64,000 nucleotides of DNA from Marinomonas aquimarina (GTDB taxonomy: Bacteria > Pseudomonadota > Gammaproteobacteria > Pseudomonadales > Marinomonadaceae), in the NCBI RefSeq assembly GCF_900089755.1, contig NZ_FLOC01000001.1:310001-374000 (forward strand), written 5' to 3'. Of this stretch, positions 55,449 through 64,000 are shown in pieces; the stretch's first letter is position 1; each line of letters opens with the position of its first letter. The position numbers and the translations under genes were made by a program. The notes beneath the pieces were generated by a model, which made no database searches, was not told the DNA's origin, and saw only the letters and a program-made list of their open reading frames with translations.

Positions 55449-56855
55449 ATGCGAGTTCCTTTTACCCCTCAGCTACTAGCACTAATGATCGGATCTAGCC
55501 TTGCCTCAGCCTCGATGGCTGAGGTAGTGGAAACAGCGCAAGTAGATGGCAAAGCTCAAGGATTCAGTGGTGCGTTAACACTCGCCAAGCAACATGATCC
55601 TGAGCTCAAGTATGCTTATCATACGTTTAAAGCAGAACAAGAAACCGATGATATTAGTCGAGCTAACTTGCTGCCCAATGTCAGTCTAACCTCGACTTAT
55701 CGTTACTCTGATATTGATGACTATTATACAAGTAACCCTTTAAGCGATGCGGAGCGCGCAGCGCGTCCAGACCTAGTAGAACGCTCTGAGCAGACTCAAG
55801 ACGACTACTCTTTCCAACTGAATGTGCAACAAAGCTTAATTAATGTGGGCGCTTGGAAAGCCTACAGCAGCTCCAAGGAAGCGGTACGTCAATCTGGCTT
55901 TACTTATACCCGTGCCGAGCAAGAGCTGATCTACCGTGTGAGTGAAGCTTACTTAAAGGCCCTGCAAGCCGCTCAGCGCGTTTACATTACCCAAGAAAAG
56001 CTTGAGTCACTGCAACTTAAGGTTGACCAGTCTACGCGCATGAATGAATTGGGAGTAGGTGGTCGTCTTAACGTACTGCGCGCACGCTCTAGCCGAGATG
56101 TGGCCAAGAGTGATTTACTGCAAGCGCAAAGCCAATTAGACGACGCGCAAACGGCCCTAGAGAACATTACTGGTGAAGCCATTGAACTGCCTGCAAACTG
56201 GGTGCAAAACAGCCATCGAGTGCTGCCTAATTTACTGACAGGTGAACGAGAAGATTGGCTACAGCAAGTGGCTGATAACGCCCAAGTGTTGGCGGAAATG
56301 TCCAATGTTCGCGCGAAGGAACTGGAAGCTGAAGCCAGTACGTCTCAGCACTTGCCCACCTTAAACTTCCAACTAACGTACTTAGACCGTAACTCTGACG
56401 ATCCATACGTGGAAAGCTCACGTTATATCGCTGCTATTAATCTTGAAGTCCCGATTTACTCGGGGGGCAAAACCTCCGCACAATCGCGTCAAGCAGAAGC
56501 GAGTTACAATGCTGCACAGGTACGCTATGAGAAAATCTTGTCGGACAAACAACAAGCCGTAAAACTGGCGTACTCGCAACTGAACTCTTTCCATGAGCGT
56601 CTACAAGCCATTGAAGAGTCACGCAAATCCAGCCAAGCCTACTTGGAAGCCGCTGAGCGCCAAGCTGACTTGAGTCTTGGTAGTCAAGTCGATGTGCTGG
56701 AAGCACGTACTGACCTATATGATGTACGCTTAGAGTTTGCTAAAACATTAACTGACTATCTGTTAGCCGATCTGAATCTGCTACTTGAAACGGGCCGATT
56801 AAACGACGAAACATTAGATCGCTTTGATCAGCTGTTTACCGCGAAAACGCTCTAA
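55449..56855 (+). CDS. TolC-family outer-membrane channel of the type I system
   Basis: 468 residues with a signal peptide (about 1-24, cut near SMA). Two outer-membrane efflux repeats with long amphipathic helices: ALTLAKQHDPELKYA, LLPNVSLTSTYRYSD, and LDVELRR-like helices such as NELGVGGRLNVLRARSS, LNFQLTYLDRNSDDPYVES and QADLSLGSQVDVLEARTDLYD. It starts immediately after the HlyD stop, and a strong terminator closes the operon. Confidence 0.92.
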   Translation: MRVPFTPQLLALMIGSSLASASMAEVVETAQVDGKAQGFSGALTLAKQHDPELKYAYHTFKAEQETDDISRANLLPNVSLTSTYRYSDIDDYYTSNPLSDAERAARPDLVERSEQTQDDYSFQLNVQQSLINVGAWKAYSSSKEAVRQSGFTYTRAEQELIYRVSEAYLKALQAAQRVYITQEKLESLQLKVDQSTRMNELGVGGRLNVLRARSSRDVAKSDLLQAQSQLDDAQTALENITGEAIELPANWVQNSHRVLPNLLTGEREDWLQQVADNAQVLAEMSNVRAKELEAEASTSQHLPTLNFQLTYLDRNSDDPYVESSRYIAAINLEVPIYSGGKTSAQSRQAEASYNAAQVRYEKILSDKQQAVKLAYSQLNSFHERLQAIEESRKSSQAYLEAAERQADLSLGSQVDVLEARTDLYDVRLEFAKTLTDYLLADLNLLLETGRLNDETLDRFDQLFTAKTL

Positions 56856-56877
56856 AGCGGCGTTTAGCCACTCTCTC

Positions 56878-56913
56878 AAAGCCAATCTAGACGATCTAGA
56901 TTGGCTTTTTTTA
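56878..56913 (+). terminator. Terminator of the type I secretion operon
   Basis: AAAGCCAATCTAGA-CGA-TCTAGATTGGCTTT, a 14-bp stem followed by a run of T. Confidence 0.93.
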
Positions 56914-57000
56914 TTCCCTAAATTGATAGCGTTCAAATTCCATGCAAGCAACTATACTTCCTAAAGTATGACCACAACCGCCTTAGGCATGGAGATAGAA

Positions 57001-57834
57001 ATGACCGCTCAAGAATTACTGCAACAGTATGGTATTAGCTTGGCCGAAGCCAGACAGTTTCTGATCGATAACATAGGCACACCAGAAACCATATATAACA
57101 TTGCCGCTCAGTATAATATTACCTTTGCCATGCTGGCCGACATTTACGGCGACGACAGCATTGATGGCGACGCCGTAAAATCTTTCTTTTCTGTTCAAGG
57201 CTTTGATACCAGCCTAGATGTTCCCACCCTAGAAGACTCATCGCAGGACGATATTCCAGTCAATCTCGACAGCATCCTGGTGCTCGACCCTAACGCTTTT
57301 GGAACCGACAATTGGGACCAGATTCTCACCGAATACCAATCCAGCATTGAAAACTTTGACTGGGGCACTTTCGGTGAAGAACTCACTCTCATGTTGCAAA
57401 CCTTTGATTGGGAGGCTTGGGCACAAAATCTTCAAGAAATCGCCAACACCTTGGCCAATGACAGCAGCTGGCTAGCAGGCTTTGAAGACTGGTACGAAGC
57501 AGTCGCTGGTAGCGATTTCGATGCGACCTTCGATCGATCGCTGTGGGTTTGGGACGATGTCGACGATTATTTAGACGATCTAGATGTTTACTGGCAAGAC
57601 GTGGTGGCTAACTTTGATTTTAGCAGCATCGATTGGTCTGTTTATGCCGATACCTTAGCCATGTTTGGTTTAACCGCTAACGATATCCAGCTGATTGTGA
57701 GTCAATTGAATAATATTGACCTTAGCCTTTATGCCGACCTATTCGCCAGTTTAGGCTTTGACACCACAGGTTCCAGCAGTATGCCCATTGAGCCTGTGGG
57801 GGTATCTGCTGAAGTAATCGTCGAGATAGCTTAA
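57001..57834 (+). CDS. Acidic protein with shared N-terminal module, candidate type I cargo
   Basis: 277 residues; GGAG seven nt before the ATG at 57001 decides the start, and it aligns with the start of the next gene. Very acidic, no Cys, no signal peptide, no RTX repeats. Residues 1-71 (ELLQQYGISLAEARQFL, ETIYNIAAQYNITFAMLADIYG, FFSVQGFDTS) match the N-terminus of the M10 protease. Residues about 88-190 have a Trp-rich repeat (NFDWGTFGEEL, FDWEAWAQNLQ, WLAGFEDWYEAV, LWVWDD). The last residues (VSAEVIVEIA) resemble a type I secretion end. Function unknown; own terminator follows. Confidence 0.8.
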   Translation: MTAQELLQQYGISLAEARQFLIDNIGTPETIYNIAAQYNITFAMLADIYGDDSIDGDAVKSFFSVQGFDTSLDVPTLEDSSQDDIPVNLDSILVLDPNAFGTDNWDQILTEYQSSIENFDWGTFGEELTLMLQTFDWEAWAQNLQEIANTLANDSSWLAGFEDWYEAVAGSDFDATFDRSLWVWDDVDDYLDDLDVYWQDVVANFDFSSIDWSVYADTLAMFGLTANDIQLIVSQLNNIDLSLYADLFASLGFDTTGSSSMPIEPVGVSAEVIVEIA

Positions 57835-57883
57835 AGCAATATATCAAGCACGTTACTCTCTAGGCACTTTAACTGATCTGTAA

Positions 57884-57922
57884 AAAGAGTCCTGTATCAA
57901 ATCAATACAGGACTCTTTTTTT
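57884..57922 (+). terminator. Terminator after the first acidic protein
   Basis: AAAGAGTCCTGTAT pairs with ATACAGGACTCTTT around a 7-nt loop, then T residues. Confidence 0.92.
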
Positions 57923-58009
57923 ATCCGACAAAAAACACTAAATTATCCGGTGAGCAAAGCAAGGGAACTTGTAAGCTTCTCACTATTAGAGCTTTAGGGA
58001 ATACCGCAA

Positions 58010-58939
58010 ATGACAACGGAAGAATTATTAAATCAATTAGGCGTTAGCCTAGACGAAGCGCGTACATTTATCTTAAATAACGTCAGCACGCCTGAGGTGA
58101 TTTATAACATCGCTGCGCAAAACGCTATTGGCTTTGACATGCTAGCAGAGATCCTAGATGACCCTGCTATCAATGCTGGCGAAGTTAGAAGCTTCTTTAA
58201 CAGCTTTGGTTTGGATACCAGCTCAGAAGCTCCTGTGCTCAGTAGTAACAACGAAGAGCCGACTACCCCATCTGCTGACAGCTTTGATTTAAGCCTTGAA
58301 GGCATCCTTGATCTAGAATCGAACGCTCTTGCAACAGGAGATTGGGGGCAGCTGATTACCGATTACCAGAATACGTTGAATAACTTCGACTGGTCTGTTT
58401 GGGGCGATCAACTGACGGACATACTAGCAACGTTTGATTGGAGCGCGTGGGCGTCTAGTCTACAAGACCTAGCTAACCAATATGCCCAAGATGGCAGCTG
58501 GCTAACGGACTTCAAAGACTGGTATGAAACCATTACTGGGGCGGAATTTGATAGCACTTTTAGTCGTTCGGATTGGACTTGGGACGACACTGACAGCTAC
58601 TTAGGTAGCGAGACTGAATCCAGCGTTAATGATCTCGACCTATCAGCCTACGCTGATCTTCTCGCAAGCTATGGTATCAGCCTAGACAGCGGCTCAAGTT
58701 TCCCAGCATCGATCACTGATTACTTGGCTTCTATCGGTAATGGTGAATTTGACATAAACGGCTATATTGAGTTTTTCAATAGCGTCAATTTTGACGACTA
58801 TATCGATAATATTGTGGCGGGGATTGATCTTGATGCCATCGCGGCGCGCTACAGTAATATGGATTGGAGCTCGGTATATAACGCAGCACCTGTCGCACCG
58901 ACAGGTGTTGTAGAAGACTTACCCATGGACTTGATCTAG
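58010..58939 (+). CDS. Paralogous acidic protein, candidate type I cargo
   Basis: 309 residues; AGGGA nine nt before the ATG. Paralogue of the preceding gene: about 40 of the first 71 residues agree by hand alignment (ELLNQLGVSLDEARTFI, EVIYNIAAQNAIGFDMLAEI, FFNSFGLDTS), and the Trp-rich block is repeated (NFDWSVWGDQL, FDWSAWASSLQDLANQ, WLTDFKDWYETITGAEFD, SDWTWDD). The C-terminal third is longer, with SLDSGSSFPASITDYLAS and NFDDYIDNIVAGIDLD, and ends VVEDLPMDLI. Acidic, Cys-free, no signal peptide or RTX repeats. Unknown function. Confidence 0.8.
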   Translation: MTTEELLNQLGVSLDEARTFILNNVSTPEVIYNIAAQNAIGFDMLAEILDDPAINAGEVRSFFNSFGLDTSSEAPVLSSNNEEPTTPSADSFDLSLEGILDLESNALATGDWGQLITDYQNTLNNFDWSVWGDQLTDILATFDWSAWASSLQDLANQYAQDGSWLTDFKDWYETITGAEFDSTFSRSDWTWDDTDSYLGSETESSVNDLDLSAYADLLASYGISLDSGSSFPASITDYLASIGNGEFDINGYIEFFNSVNFDDYIDNIVAGIDLDAIAARYSNMDWSSVYNAAPVAPTGVVEDLPMDLI

Positions 58940-58945
58940 TCTGTT

Positions 58946-58983
58946 TGAATGCCGGAGTGGGACAGTGTCCGCTCCGGCATTCA
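58946..58983 (+). terminator. Hairpin between the second acidic protein and sapC
   Basis: TGAATGCCGGAG pairs with CTCCGGCATTCA, with GGAC/GTCC inside. No long T-run, but placed between convergent genes. Confidence 0.7.
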
Positions 58984-58997
58984 GTCCCAAGAACGGG

Positions 58998-59801
58998 CTA
59001 GAAAGAAAACACATCGCTATCGGATTCGCCATCAAATAGCTTGTCTAGATCCACTTGTTCCACTGGAGCAGCCGTTTGTGTTTGCTGCTTAAACTGAATA
59101 AAGCGCGCTTGCATCTCTTTTAAACGAGCTTGTGAGAATAGCTGTGCATAGGCAATCGATAACGCACCTGATTTCGCCAGTGCACTGATGTCTGACTCAG
59201 GCAACTCTTGCAGCTTGCGTTCGTTAATTCTAAATAAACCACCCAGCTTACGAACGTCTTCTTCTGCAGGACCGACTTTTAGCTGAATCGGCCACTCTTC
59301 TACCAGACCCTTCTCAACAAGTTGCAGCACCAGTGCATCGGTTTGCTGCTGTTGCAGCAAACGCTGCTGCATAAAACCAATCATCGGTTTTAATGACTCA
59401 CCCGGTTGACCCTCATCATCCAGCACCGCTTGATCACTGCTTTCCGCTTGCTCATGAAAGAAAGCTGACTCCACATCCACCGCTAGAACATGTTTGCCTT
59501 CTTCACTTAGCATCATGTTAAACGGGTAGCTTCGGTAAACCGCCGGCACATAAGGCACCATCCACTTGTCCTGATAATTGACAAACAGGTTTGAACCGCT
59601 TTCAAGAGACAATAGGACGTTTAAACGAAAGCCACCGTTCTCGACGGGTGCCAGAACGATTGGGTAGTAGGCCAAGGCATGACTTAGCTCAGCCACCAAC
59701 AAAGGCGCTATGGCATCGGTTTTGGCTTGGGGGTAGCCCGTTGGAGAGACCCAACCAGCCTTTGCATGTTTCTCTTTGCTTAGTGCTTGCCAGTTTGGCA
59801 T
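58998..59801 (-). CDS. SapC family protein
   Basis: 267 residues; AAGGAG eight nt before the ATG. Matches the SapC family by WQALSKEKHAKAGWVSP, ELSHALAYYPIVLAPVENGGFRLNVLLSLE, and YVPAVYRSYPFNMML. In Caulobacter sapC is next to the S-layer protease sapA and S-layer export genes; here it lies beside a type I exporter and its candidate cargo, while an M10 protease sits 29 kb away. Biochemical function unknown. C-terminal part is Gln/Asp-rich and ends SDSDVFSF. Confidence 0.85.
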   Translation of the reverse strand: MPNWQALSKEKHAKAGWVSPTGYPQAKTDAIAPLLVAELSHALAYYPIVLAPVENGGFRLNVLLSLESGSNLFVNYQDKWMVPYVPAVYRSYPFNMMLSEEGKHVLAVDVESAFFHEQAESSDQAVLDDEGQPGESLKPMIGFMQQRLLQQQQTDALVLQLVEKGLVEEWPIQLKVGPAEEDVRKLGGLFRINERKLQELPESDISALAKSGALSIAYAQLFSQARLKEMQARFIQFKQQTQTAAPVEQVDLDKLFDGESDSDVFSF

Positions 59802-59950
59802 TACGCAAACTCCTTCATCCTAATCAATATTTGGCAGCTATTATGCCGTGATACGAATGACACGACAAACACCCTAGGCAAATGCTTAAACAGCTATGAC
59901 ACGCTTTTTTGATATGCTATACAAAAGCCGAACAATATAAGGACTGCCGC

Positions 59951-61054
59951 TTGACCACCCGCAACCACGCACACCCGCTAGCCATCGCCGCCGAAAGCAG
60001 CGATAACAACTTTCATCTGATTCGCATCTTGTGCGCATGGGGCGTATTAGTGGCGCACAGTTACGTGCTGTCAGGCTCTAGCATGCCTATTATCGACCCC
60101 GCGCAAGCATTGTTTGGCATCTCGTTAGGCACCTTATGTGTGATGGTATTTTTTGCCATCAGTGGCTTTTTAATCCAGCGCAGTCTACTTCGCAGCAGTA
60201 GCCTGATGTCTTACAGCAAGGCTCGAGCGCTGCGACTGCTGCCAGCTTTGCTAGTGGTATTAGCACTCACTGTGTTTATTTTGGGGCCACTGGCCACTCA
60301 ACTGCCTTTGAGTGAGTACTTTGCACACGCCAGCACATGGCGCTACTTATTGAACCTTAACCTTCTGGATGTCAGCACACAATTTCCTTTAGCCGATGTA
60401 TTTGCCTCCAATCCATTTCCAAACTCGGTCAATGGCTCTATTTGGACTCTGCCATTTGAAACCTGGATGTATGTGATGACTGTGGGGTTTTGGCTTCTTA
60501 AAAAGCAGACACTGCGCATTGCACCTAAGGCAAAGCCCATATTAGGTATCGCGACCTTAATCGTTGTGAGTGTTGCTATCTGTGTAATCGGGGCGCATTT
60601 CTTAAGTAAGCAGCAACAGCTTCGGTTCGATATTCTGCTGTTTATCAGCACCTTTTTTATCGGGGCGAACTTATACAACTATCGCGCTAAGATTCAATTA
60701 TCCTGGTTACTGATGCTGCTGTTACTGAGCGCCACCCCTTGGTTAAAAGACAGTGTCATCGCAGCTGTCTATGTGCCCTTCACCATTGCCTACTCAACCT
60801 TAGTCTTGGCCTATCGCCCAGCGGGTAAGATTCGACACTATAATCGCCTCGGTGATTACTCCTATGGCTTGTATATCTACGCCTTTCCCGTTCAGCAAAG
60901 CCTCGCCTATTGGGTGGGCGTTGATTTTATCGGCATGGTGTTCTGGTCCAGCGTACTGACCCTGCCGCTCGCCATGCTCTCTTGGCACTTGATTGAAGCC
61001 CCAGCGCTCAAACTCAAAAGCAAAAGAAGGCTGGTCTTAAAAACGAACGGTTAA
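59951..61054 (+). CDS. Acyltransferase family 3 membrane protein
   Basis: 367 residues from a TTG with TAAGGA seven nt before; the upstream ATG at 59909 lacks a ribosome binding site. Ten or so hydrophobic segments: NNFHLIRILCAWGVLVAHSYVL near the N-terminus (with the family Arg and His), AISGFLIQRSLLR, then YGLYIYAFPVQQ and LSWHLIEAPAL at the C-terminus. This family O-acetylates sugars or other groups at the membrane (OafA, ExoZ types). With polysaccharide genes nearby, decoration of surface glycan is plausible. Its 3' end overlaps the opposite gene by 18 bp. Confidence 0.85.
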   Translation: MTTRNHAHPLAIAAESSDNNFHLIRILCAWGVLVAHSYVLSGSSMPIIDPAQALFGISLGTLCVMVFFAISGFLIQRSLLRSSSLMSYSKARALRLLPALLVVLALTVFILGPLATQLPLSEYFAHASTWRYLLNLNLLDVSTQFPLADVFASNPFPNSVNGSIWTLPFETWMYVMTVGFWLLKKQTLRIAPKAKPILGIATLIVVSVAICVIGAHFLSKQQQLRFDILLFISTFFIGANLYNYRAKIQLSWLLMLLLLSATPWLKDSVIAAVYVPFTIAYSTLVLAYRPAGKIRHYNRLGDYSYGLYIYAFPVQQSLAYWVGVDFIGMVFWSSVLTLPLAMLSWHLIEAPALKLKSKRRLVLKTNG

Positions 61055-61921
61055 GGCCTTAAGGGAGTGATTCACCTGCAAGGCGTTTTGAATAGCACGA
61101 TGGCGGGCATCTTCTGATAGATGATGCCCAAGCGCTCTGGCTTGGCTACAAGCCGCCAACGATTGCTCGCGTGCGGTTCCAAGATCCATTCCTTTCTGGG
61201 CAGCCATCGCCGCATACAGATGCTCCGGAAAGGGCAATGCCTTAAGCGCTTCTTCGCTCATGCGAAACTCACTGCCCATGGTTAAGGCAATCATATAATC
61301 AAACATGCCATGGAGCTGAGGCGCGGCATTGGGCTGCAGCACTATCAAAGGGAAAAAAGGCGCCAGCTCTGGATAGATCAGATTCGGTAAACACACTGCT
61401 TTCCAGTAGCGCTTCGCAATCACCGCAAAGTGGGCAAAATTTTGAATCGGCCTTAACCCCGACTCGGCAAACGGCAAAATCTCAACAGACGGCTTATTAG
61501 GATTCACCGTATCGTTGGCCACATCCACATACCAAACTCCCAAGATAAACGCATTTTGAAAGTAATCCCCGCGCAGGTCGCCCCACACTTGACGCAGCTC
61601 ACCGCCCGATTTTGTAAACTTTTGTAGCGCCAGAAAAGCGTTTTGCATGGCAGGTTCTTTCAAATCAGCCACGTTAACCGCCGCTAACTTTTCAGCAAAT
61701 GCCTGAGAAATTTCCAAGCACTGCCCCAGTGGATAGGGCTTGCCTAACTTGCTGGGTTGCTTTTGCGCTAGAGGAGTATCTAGTCGGCTGCGTAGTATCA
61801 AAAACAGTCGCTCTAGATCTTGAGCAATAGGTTGAAGATGTAAATGAGTTAAATACGCTTGCAGATCAAGGTTAGTGATTTTGGGCTCATTGGGTAACAA
61901 GTTAGCAGTTATCATATTCAT
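61037..61921 (-). CDS. Hypothetical protein
   Basis: 294 residues; not recognised. No signal peptide or membrane segment. Helical N-terminal half (LQAYLTHLHLQPIAQDLERLFLILRSR), then a compact region (GELRQVWGDLRGDYFQNAFILGVWYVDVAND, VEILPFAESGLRPIQNFAHFAVIAKRYWKAV, FPLIVLQPNAAPQLHGMFDYMIALTMGSEFRMS). The C-terminal part is Ala-rich and helical. It lies between the acyltransferase and the large adhesin, on the opposite strand, with an 18-bp tail-to-tail overlap. A link to adhesin secretion is possible from position only. Confidence 0.65.
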   Translation of the reverse strand: MNMITANLLPNEPKITNLDLQAYLTHLHLQPIAQDLERLFLILRSRLDTPLAQKQPSKLGKPYPLGQCLEISQAFAEKLAAVNVADLKEPAMQNAFLALQKFTKSGGELRQVWGDLRGDYFQNAFILGVWYVDVANDTVNPNKPSVEILPFAESGLRPIQNFAHFAVIAKRYWKAVCLPNLIYPELAPFFPLIVLQPNAAPQLHGMFDYMIALTMGSEFRMSEEALKALPFPEHLYAAMAAQKGMDLGTAREQSLAACSQARALGHHLSEDARHRAIQNALQVNHSLKALTVRF

Positions 61922-62090
61922 ACATGTAATGTAAAAACTGTCGCGTTTCTCGCTCAGTGTAATGAAGTGTTAGCCTTTTGGGCTGGCTATTCACATAGAA
62001 CCCCAAGGTGTGTTAGTAATACAACTTTGCAAATATATAGCAAGTTATTCTAATCACTCCTTGCCTGTACGTTATATCTGAGAAAACCAT

Positions 62091-64000
62091 ATGAGCATAC
62101 CAACTAAGACATCCTCCGACATCCGCAATGAAATCGTTTTTATTGATCAATCCGTTCCAGACTCAGGCACGCTACTGGGTGGTTTGCCTGAAGGTGCTAA
62201 GGTTGTCTTTATCCGTTCGGAAGAAGACGGTGTGTTACAGATGGCAGAGTACTTGGATGGCCGCTCAGACATTGATGCGTTACACATTATCTCCCACGGT
62301 GCAGAGGGCACTGTTTATCTAGGTAACACCTCTTTAAATAACGACACTATTGATCAATACCAAGCAGCGTTGCAGTCCATCGGCAGTGCTCTATCTGAAA
62401 ATGGCGATATTCTACTGTACGGCTGTGAAGTAGCAGCCAACCAAGCAGGTCTAAACTTTATTAATAAGCTTAGCCAATTATCAGGCGCTGATATTGCCGC
62501 ATCTGAAGATTTCGTTGGTAATAGAAATAATGTACATAGTTGGGACTTGGGGATACAAGTTGGAACCATCGAAGCAACGTTATGTATCTCTGATCAAGCT
62601 CAAACTTCCTACACGGGCCATTTATCCACCACTATCGAATTTAGCTACTACACCAATAATGCCAAAAAAGATGATTGGGTGGATGGAAGCGATGGCATTA
62701 CTGACGTCCCAAGCCTAACTCTAACTCTCGACTATGGTGATGGCAGTGAAGGTTCAAACCAATTTACCAACCTTCAACTTATTGGTTTAGGGGGGCAAGT
62801 TGTCGCTCCAACAACACAAAGCGGCCCTGATTTTAATAATGACAGTAACGGCTTCCAAGTTACTGGTGACAGTGATTTTAGCTTTGAAGCGTTTAGAGTG
62901 GCTTCGCGCGCAGACAGCAATGGAGATACTTTTACCATTCGAGGCTTTAACAGCTCGGGAACAGAAATTGTATCTACGTCACTAAACTGGGCTGCCAGCG
63001 ATGCAAGCTCCTTTGTTACTTATACCATGGGTTCTGGGGACTGGAGCAATGATGCTGCTTGGGGAGCAGTGCGTAAAATCGTTGTTGATTACACTACTGA
63101 TGATCCTGATTTTCAAGAGTTTGCAATTGCCTCCATTACCGTTGCGCCGGCAGTGATTTCCAATAACGCTCCAGCGTTTGCAAGCCTAGATGGTAGCGCT
63201 ACTTTCACCGAAGCAGGCTCCGCAGTGGTCATTGATGACAATGCTACGATTAGCGATACCGAGCTGGATGCTTTAAATGGCGCTAATGGTGATTACTCTG
63301 GTGCCACGCTAACCATTTCCCGTAATGGTGGTGCCAGCCCCAATGATGTGTTTGGTTTTTCTAGTGGTAGTGTTTCTCTGAGTGGCTCTAACCTGCAGTC
63401 TGGTGGGCAAACCTTTGCGACGTTTAGCCAGTCTAGTGGTACATTGACGATCAGCTTTACTTCTTCAGGTACTACAGCCACCAGTACATTAGTTGATTCT
63501 GTACTTCAGGGGATTACTTATTCAAACAGTTCAAACCAGCCCAACGCCAGTGTCACGCTAGATTGGGTGTTTAATGATGGTACCGATAACAGCTCTGGAA
63601 CTAACCAAACAACGGTTAGTGTCACCGATGTGACAGCAGCAGCCAGTACCGCCGCAGCGTTCAACACCACCGATGGTACTAATTTAACACCTGGTATTAC
63701 CTTCGGTGCCGGTGATGAAACTTTAACCATTGGCACAGCAGGCCATGAAGTGGGCTCGACTATCGAGGGTGGAGCCGGCACAGATATCTTATCCATTACC
63801 GCAACTGGGGTAGATTTATCCCAAGCTACAAGCGCTACAGGCTTTGAGACCTTATCACTAGACAGTGGCGTTAATGCCACCATGACCGAAGCCCAACACG
63901 ATGCCTTTACTACCATCAATGGCACAGGTACCAATCAGATTACCATTACGAACACGACAGATGGTCTGACGGGTGATGCCGATATTGAAACCTATGTGTT
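62091..64000 (+). CDS. Large DUF4347 / repeat adhesin (3' end outside window)
   Basis: Open from the ATG at 62091 to the window end: 636 codons plus two bases, no stop. Residues about 14-150 form a DUF4347 domain (ALHIISHGAEG with the His, ILLYGCEVA with the Cys, caspase/C80-like His-Cys pair). A beta-sandwich region follows (DWVDGSDGITDV onward, about 190-345), then immunoglobulin/cadherin-like repeats (APAFASLDGSATFTEAGSAV, ATISDTELD) and a Thr/Gly-rich array with VSVTDVTAA. No Sec signal; DUF4347 proteins are usually giant type I secreted surface proteins. Full length and C-terminus unknown. Confidence 0.85.
   Translation, partial: MSIPTKTSSDIRNEIVFIDQSVPDSGTLLGGLPEGAKVVFIRSEEDGVLQMAEYLDGRSDIDALHIISHGAEGTVYLGNTSLNNDTIDQYQAALQSIGSALSENGDILLYGCEVAANQAGLNFINKLSQLSGADIAASEDFVGNRNNVHSWDLGIQVGTIEATLCISDQAQTSYTGHLSTTIEFSYYTNNAKKDDWVDGSDGITDVPSLTLTLDYGDGSEGSNQFTNLQLIGLGGQVVAPTTQSGPDFNNDSNGFQVTGDSDFSFEAFRVASRADSNGDTFTIRGFNSSGTEIVSTSLNWAASDASSFVTYTMGSGDWSNDAAWGAVRKIVVDYTTDDPDFQEFAIASITVAPAVISNNAPAFASLDGSATFTEAGSAVVIDDNATISDTELDALNGANGDYSGATLTISRNGGASPNDVFGFSSGSVSLSGSNLQSGGQTFATFSQSSGTLTISFTSSGTTATSTLVDSVLQGITYSNSSNQPNASVTLDWVFNDGTDNSSGTNQTTVSVTDVTAAASTAAAFNTTDGTNLTPGITFGAGDETLTIGTAGHEVGSTIEGGAGTDILSITATGVDLSQATSATGFETLSLDSGVNATMTEAQHDAFTTINGTGTNQITITNTTDGLTGDADIETYV

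Overview
The window looks like chromosomal DNA of a marine, heterotrophic gammaproteobacterium of the Oceanospirillales/Pseudomonadales grade. Support comes from the two-subunit (AruF/AruG-type) arginine succinyltransferase, the ppx-rho-ppk-hemB neighbourhood, malate:quinone oxidoreductase, a SapC/type I secretion locus and a large adhesin. The genus cannot be fixed by eye. I see no tRNA, rRNA, prophage, transposase or CRISPR array.

Layout. 0-6.7 kb: DUF1289 fragment, ClpP-fold lipoprotein, RND efflux pair and a LysR regulator. 6.8-11.8 kb: arginine succinyltransferase (AST) catabolic operon (aruF-aruG-astD-astB) closed by a strong terminator. 11.8-17.5 kb: small DUF proteins, gpt, and late cobalamin genes (cobU-cobC-cobD divergent from cobQ). 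17.5-22.2 kb: MATE pump, lysine exporter and an MntA/HepT pair, separated by arrays of a 57-bp repeat. 22.3-33.6 kb: mqo, ppx, rho, flavin reductase, an M10 metalloprotease, ppk and hemB. 33.8-40.8 kb: ABC-F protein, the longest repeat array, hslO, an EAL protein and an FKBP. 40.9-51 kb: surface polysaccharide genes (manC, manB, O-antigen ligase, sugar-phosphate transferase, glycosyltransferase, rfbDCAB). 51-64 kb: a type I secretion operon (ABC-HlyD-TolC), two paralogous acidic proteins, SapC, an acyltransferase, an unknown gene, and the start of a very large DUF4347 adhesin that runs off the end.

Four things stand out. (1) The M10 protease at 28.5-30.0 kb and the two acidic proteins beside the type I exporter share an N-terminal module of about 70 residues that I cannot assign to a known family; this suggests one secretion/surface system split over two loci and linked to SapC. 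(2) The gap between manB and the O-antigen ligase holds an unannotated RNA with ten GGA motifs, seven of them in hairpin loops, built as closed two-hairpin modules: a CsrB/RsmZ-type sponge for CsrA/RsmA. (3) Between it and the ligase start a long hairpin hides the ligase's likely ribosome binding site. (4) Five intergenic arrays of a 57-bp double-hairpin unit occur with REP/REPIN-like GTAGGAC elements; two of these elements supply the stop codon of the preceding gene (cobQ, rfbB), and one array splits the rfb operon.

The polysaccharide genes (mannose and rhamnose precursors, chain initiation, ligation), the secreted protease and acidic proteins, the adhesin and the EAL phosphodiesterase all point to surface and biofilm biology, which the CsrA-sponge candidate could coordinate. 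That link is inference.
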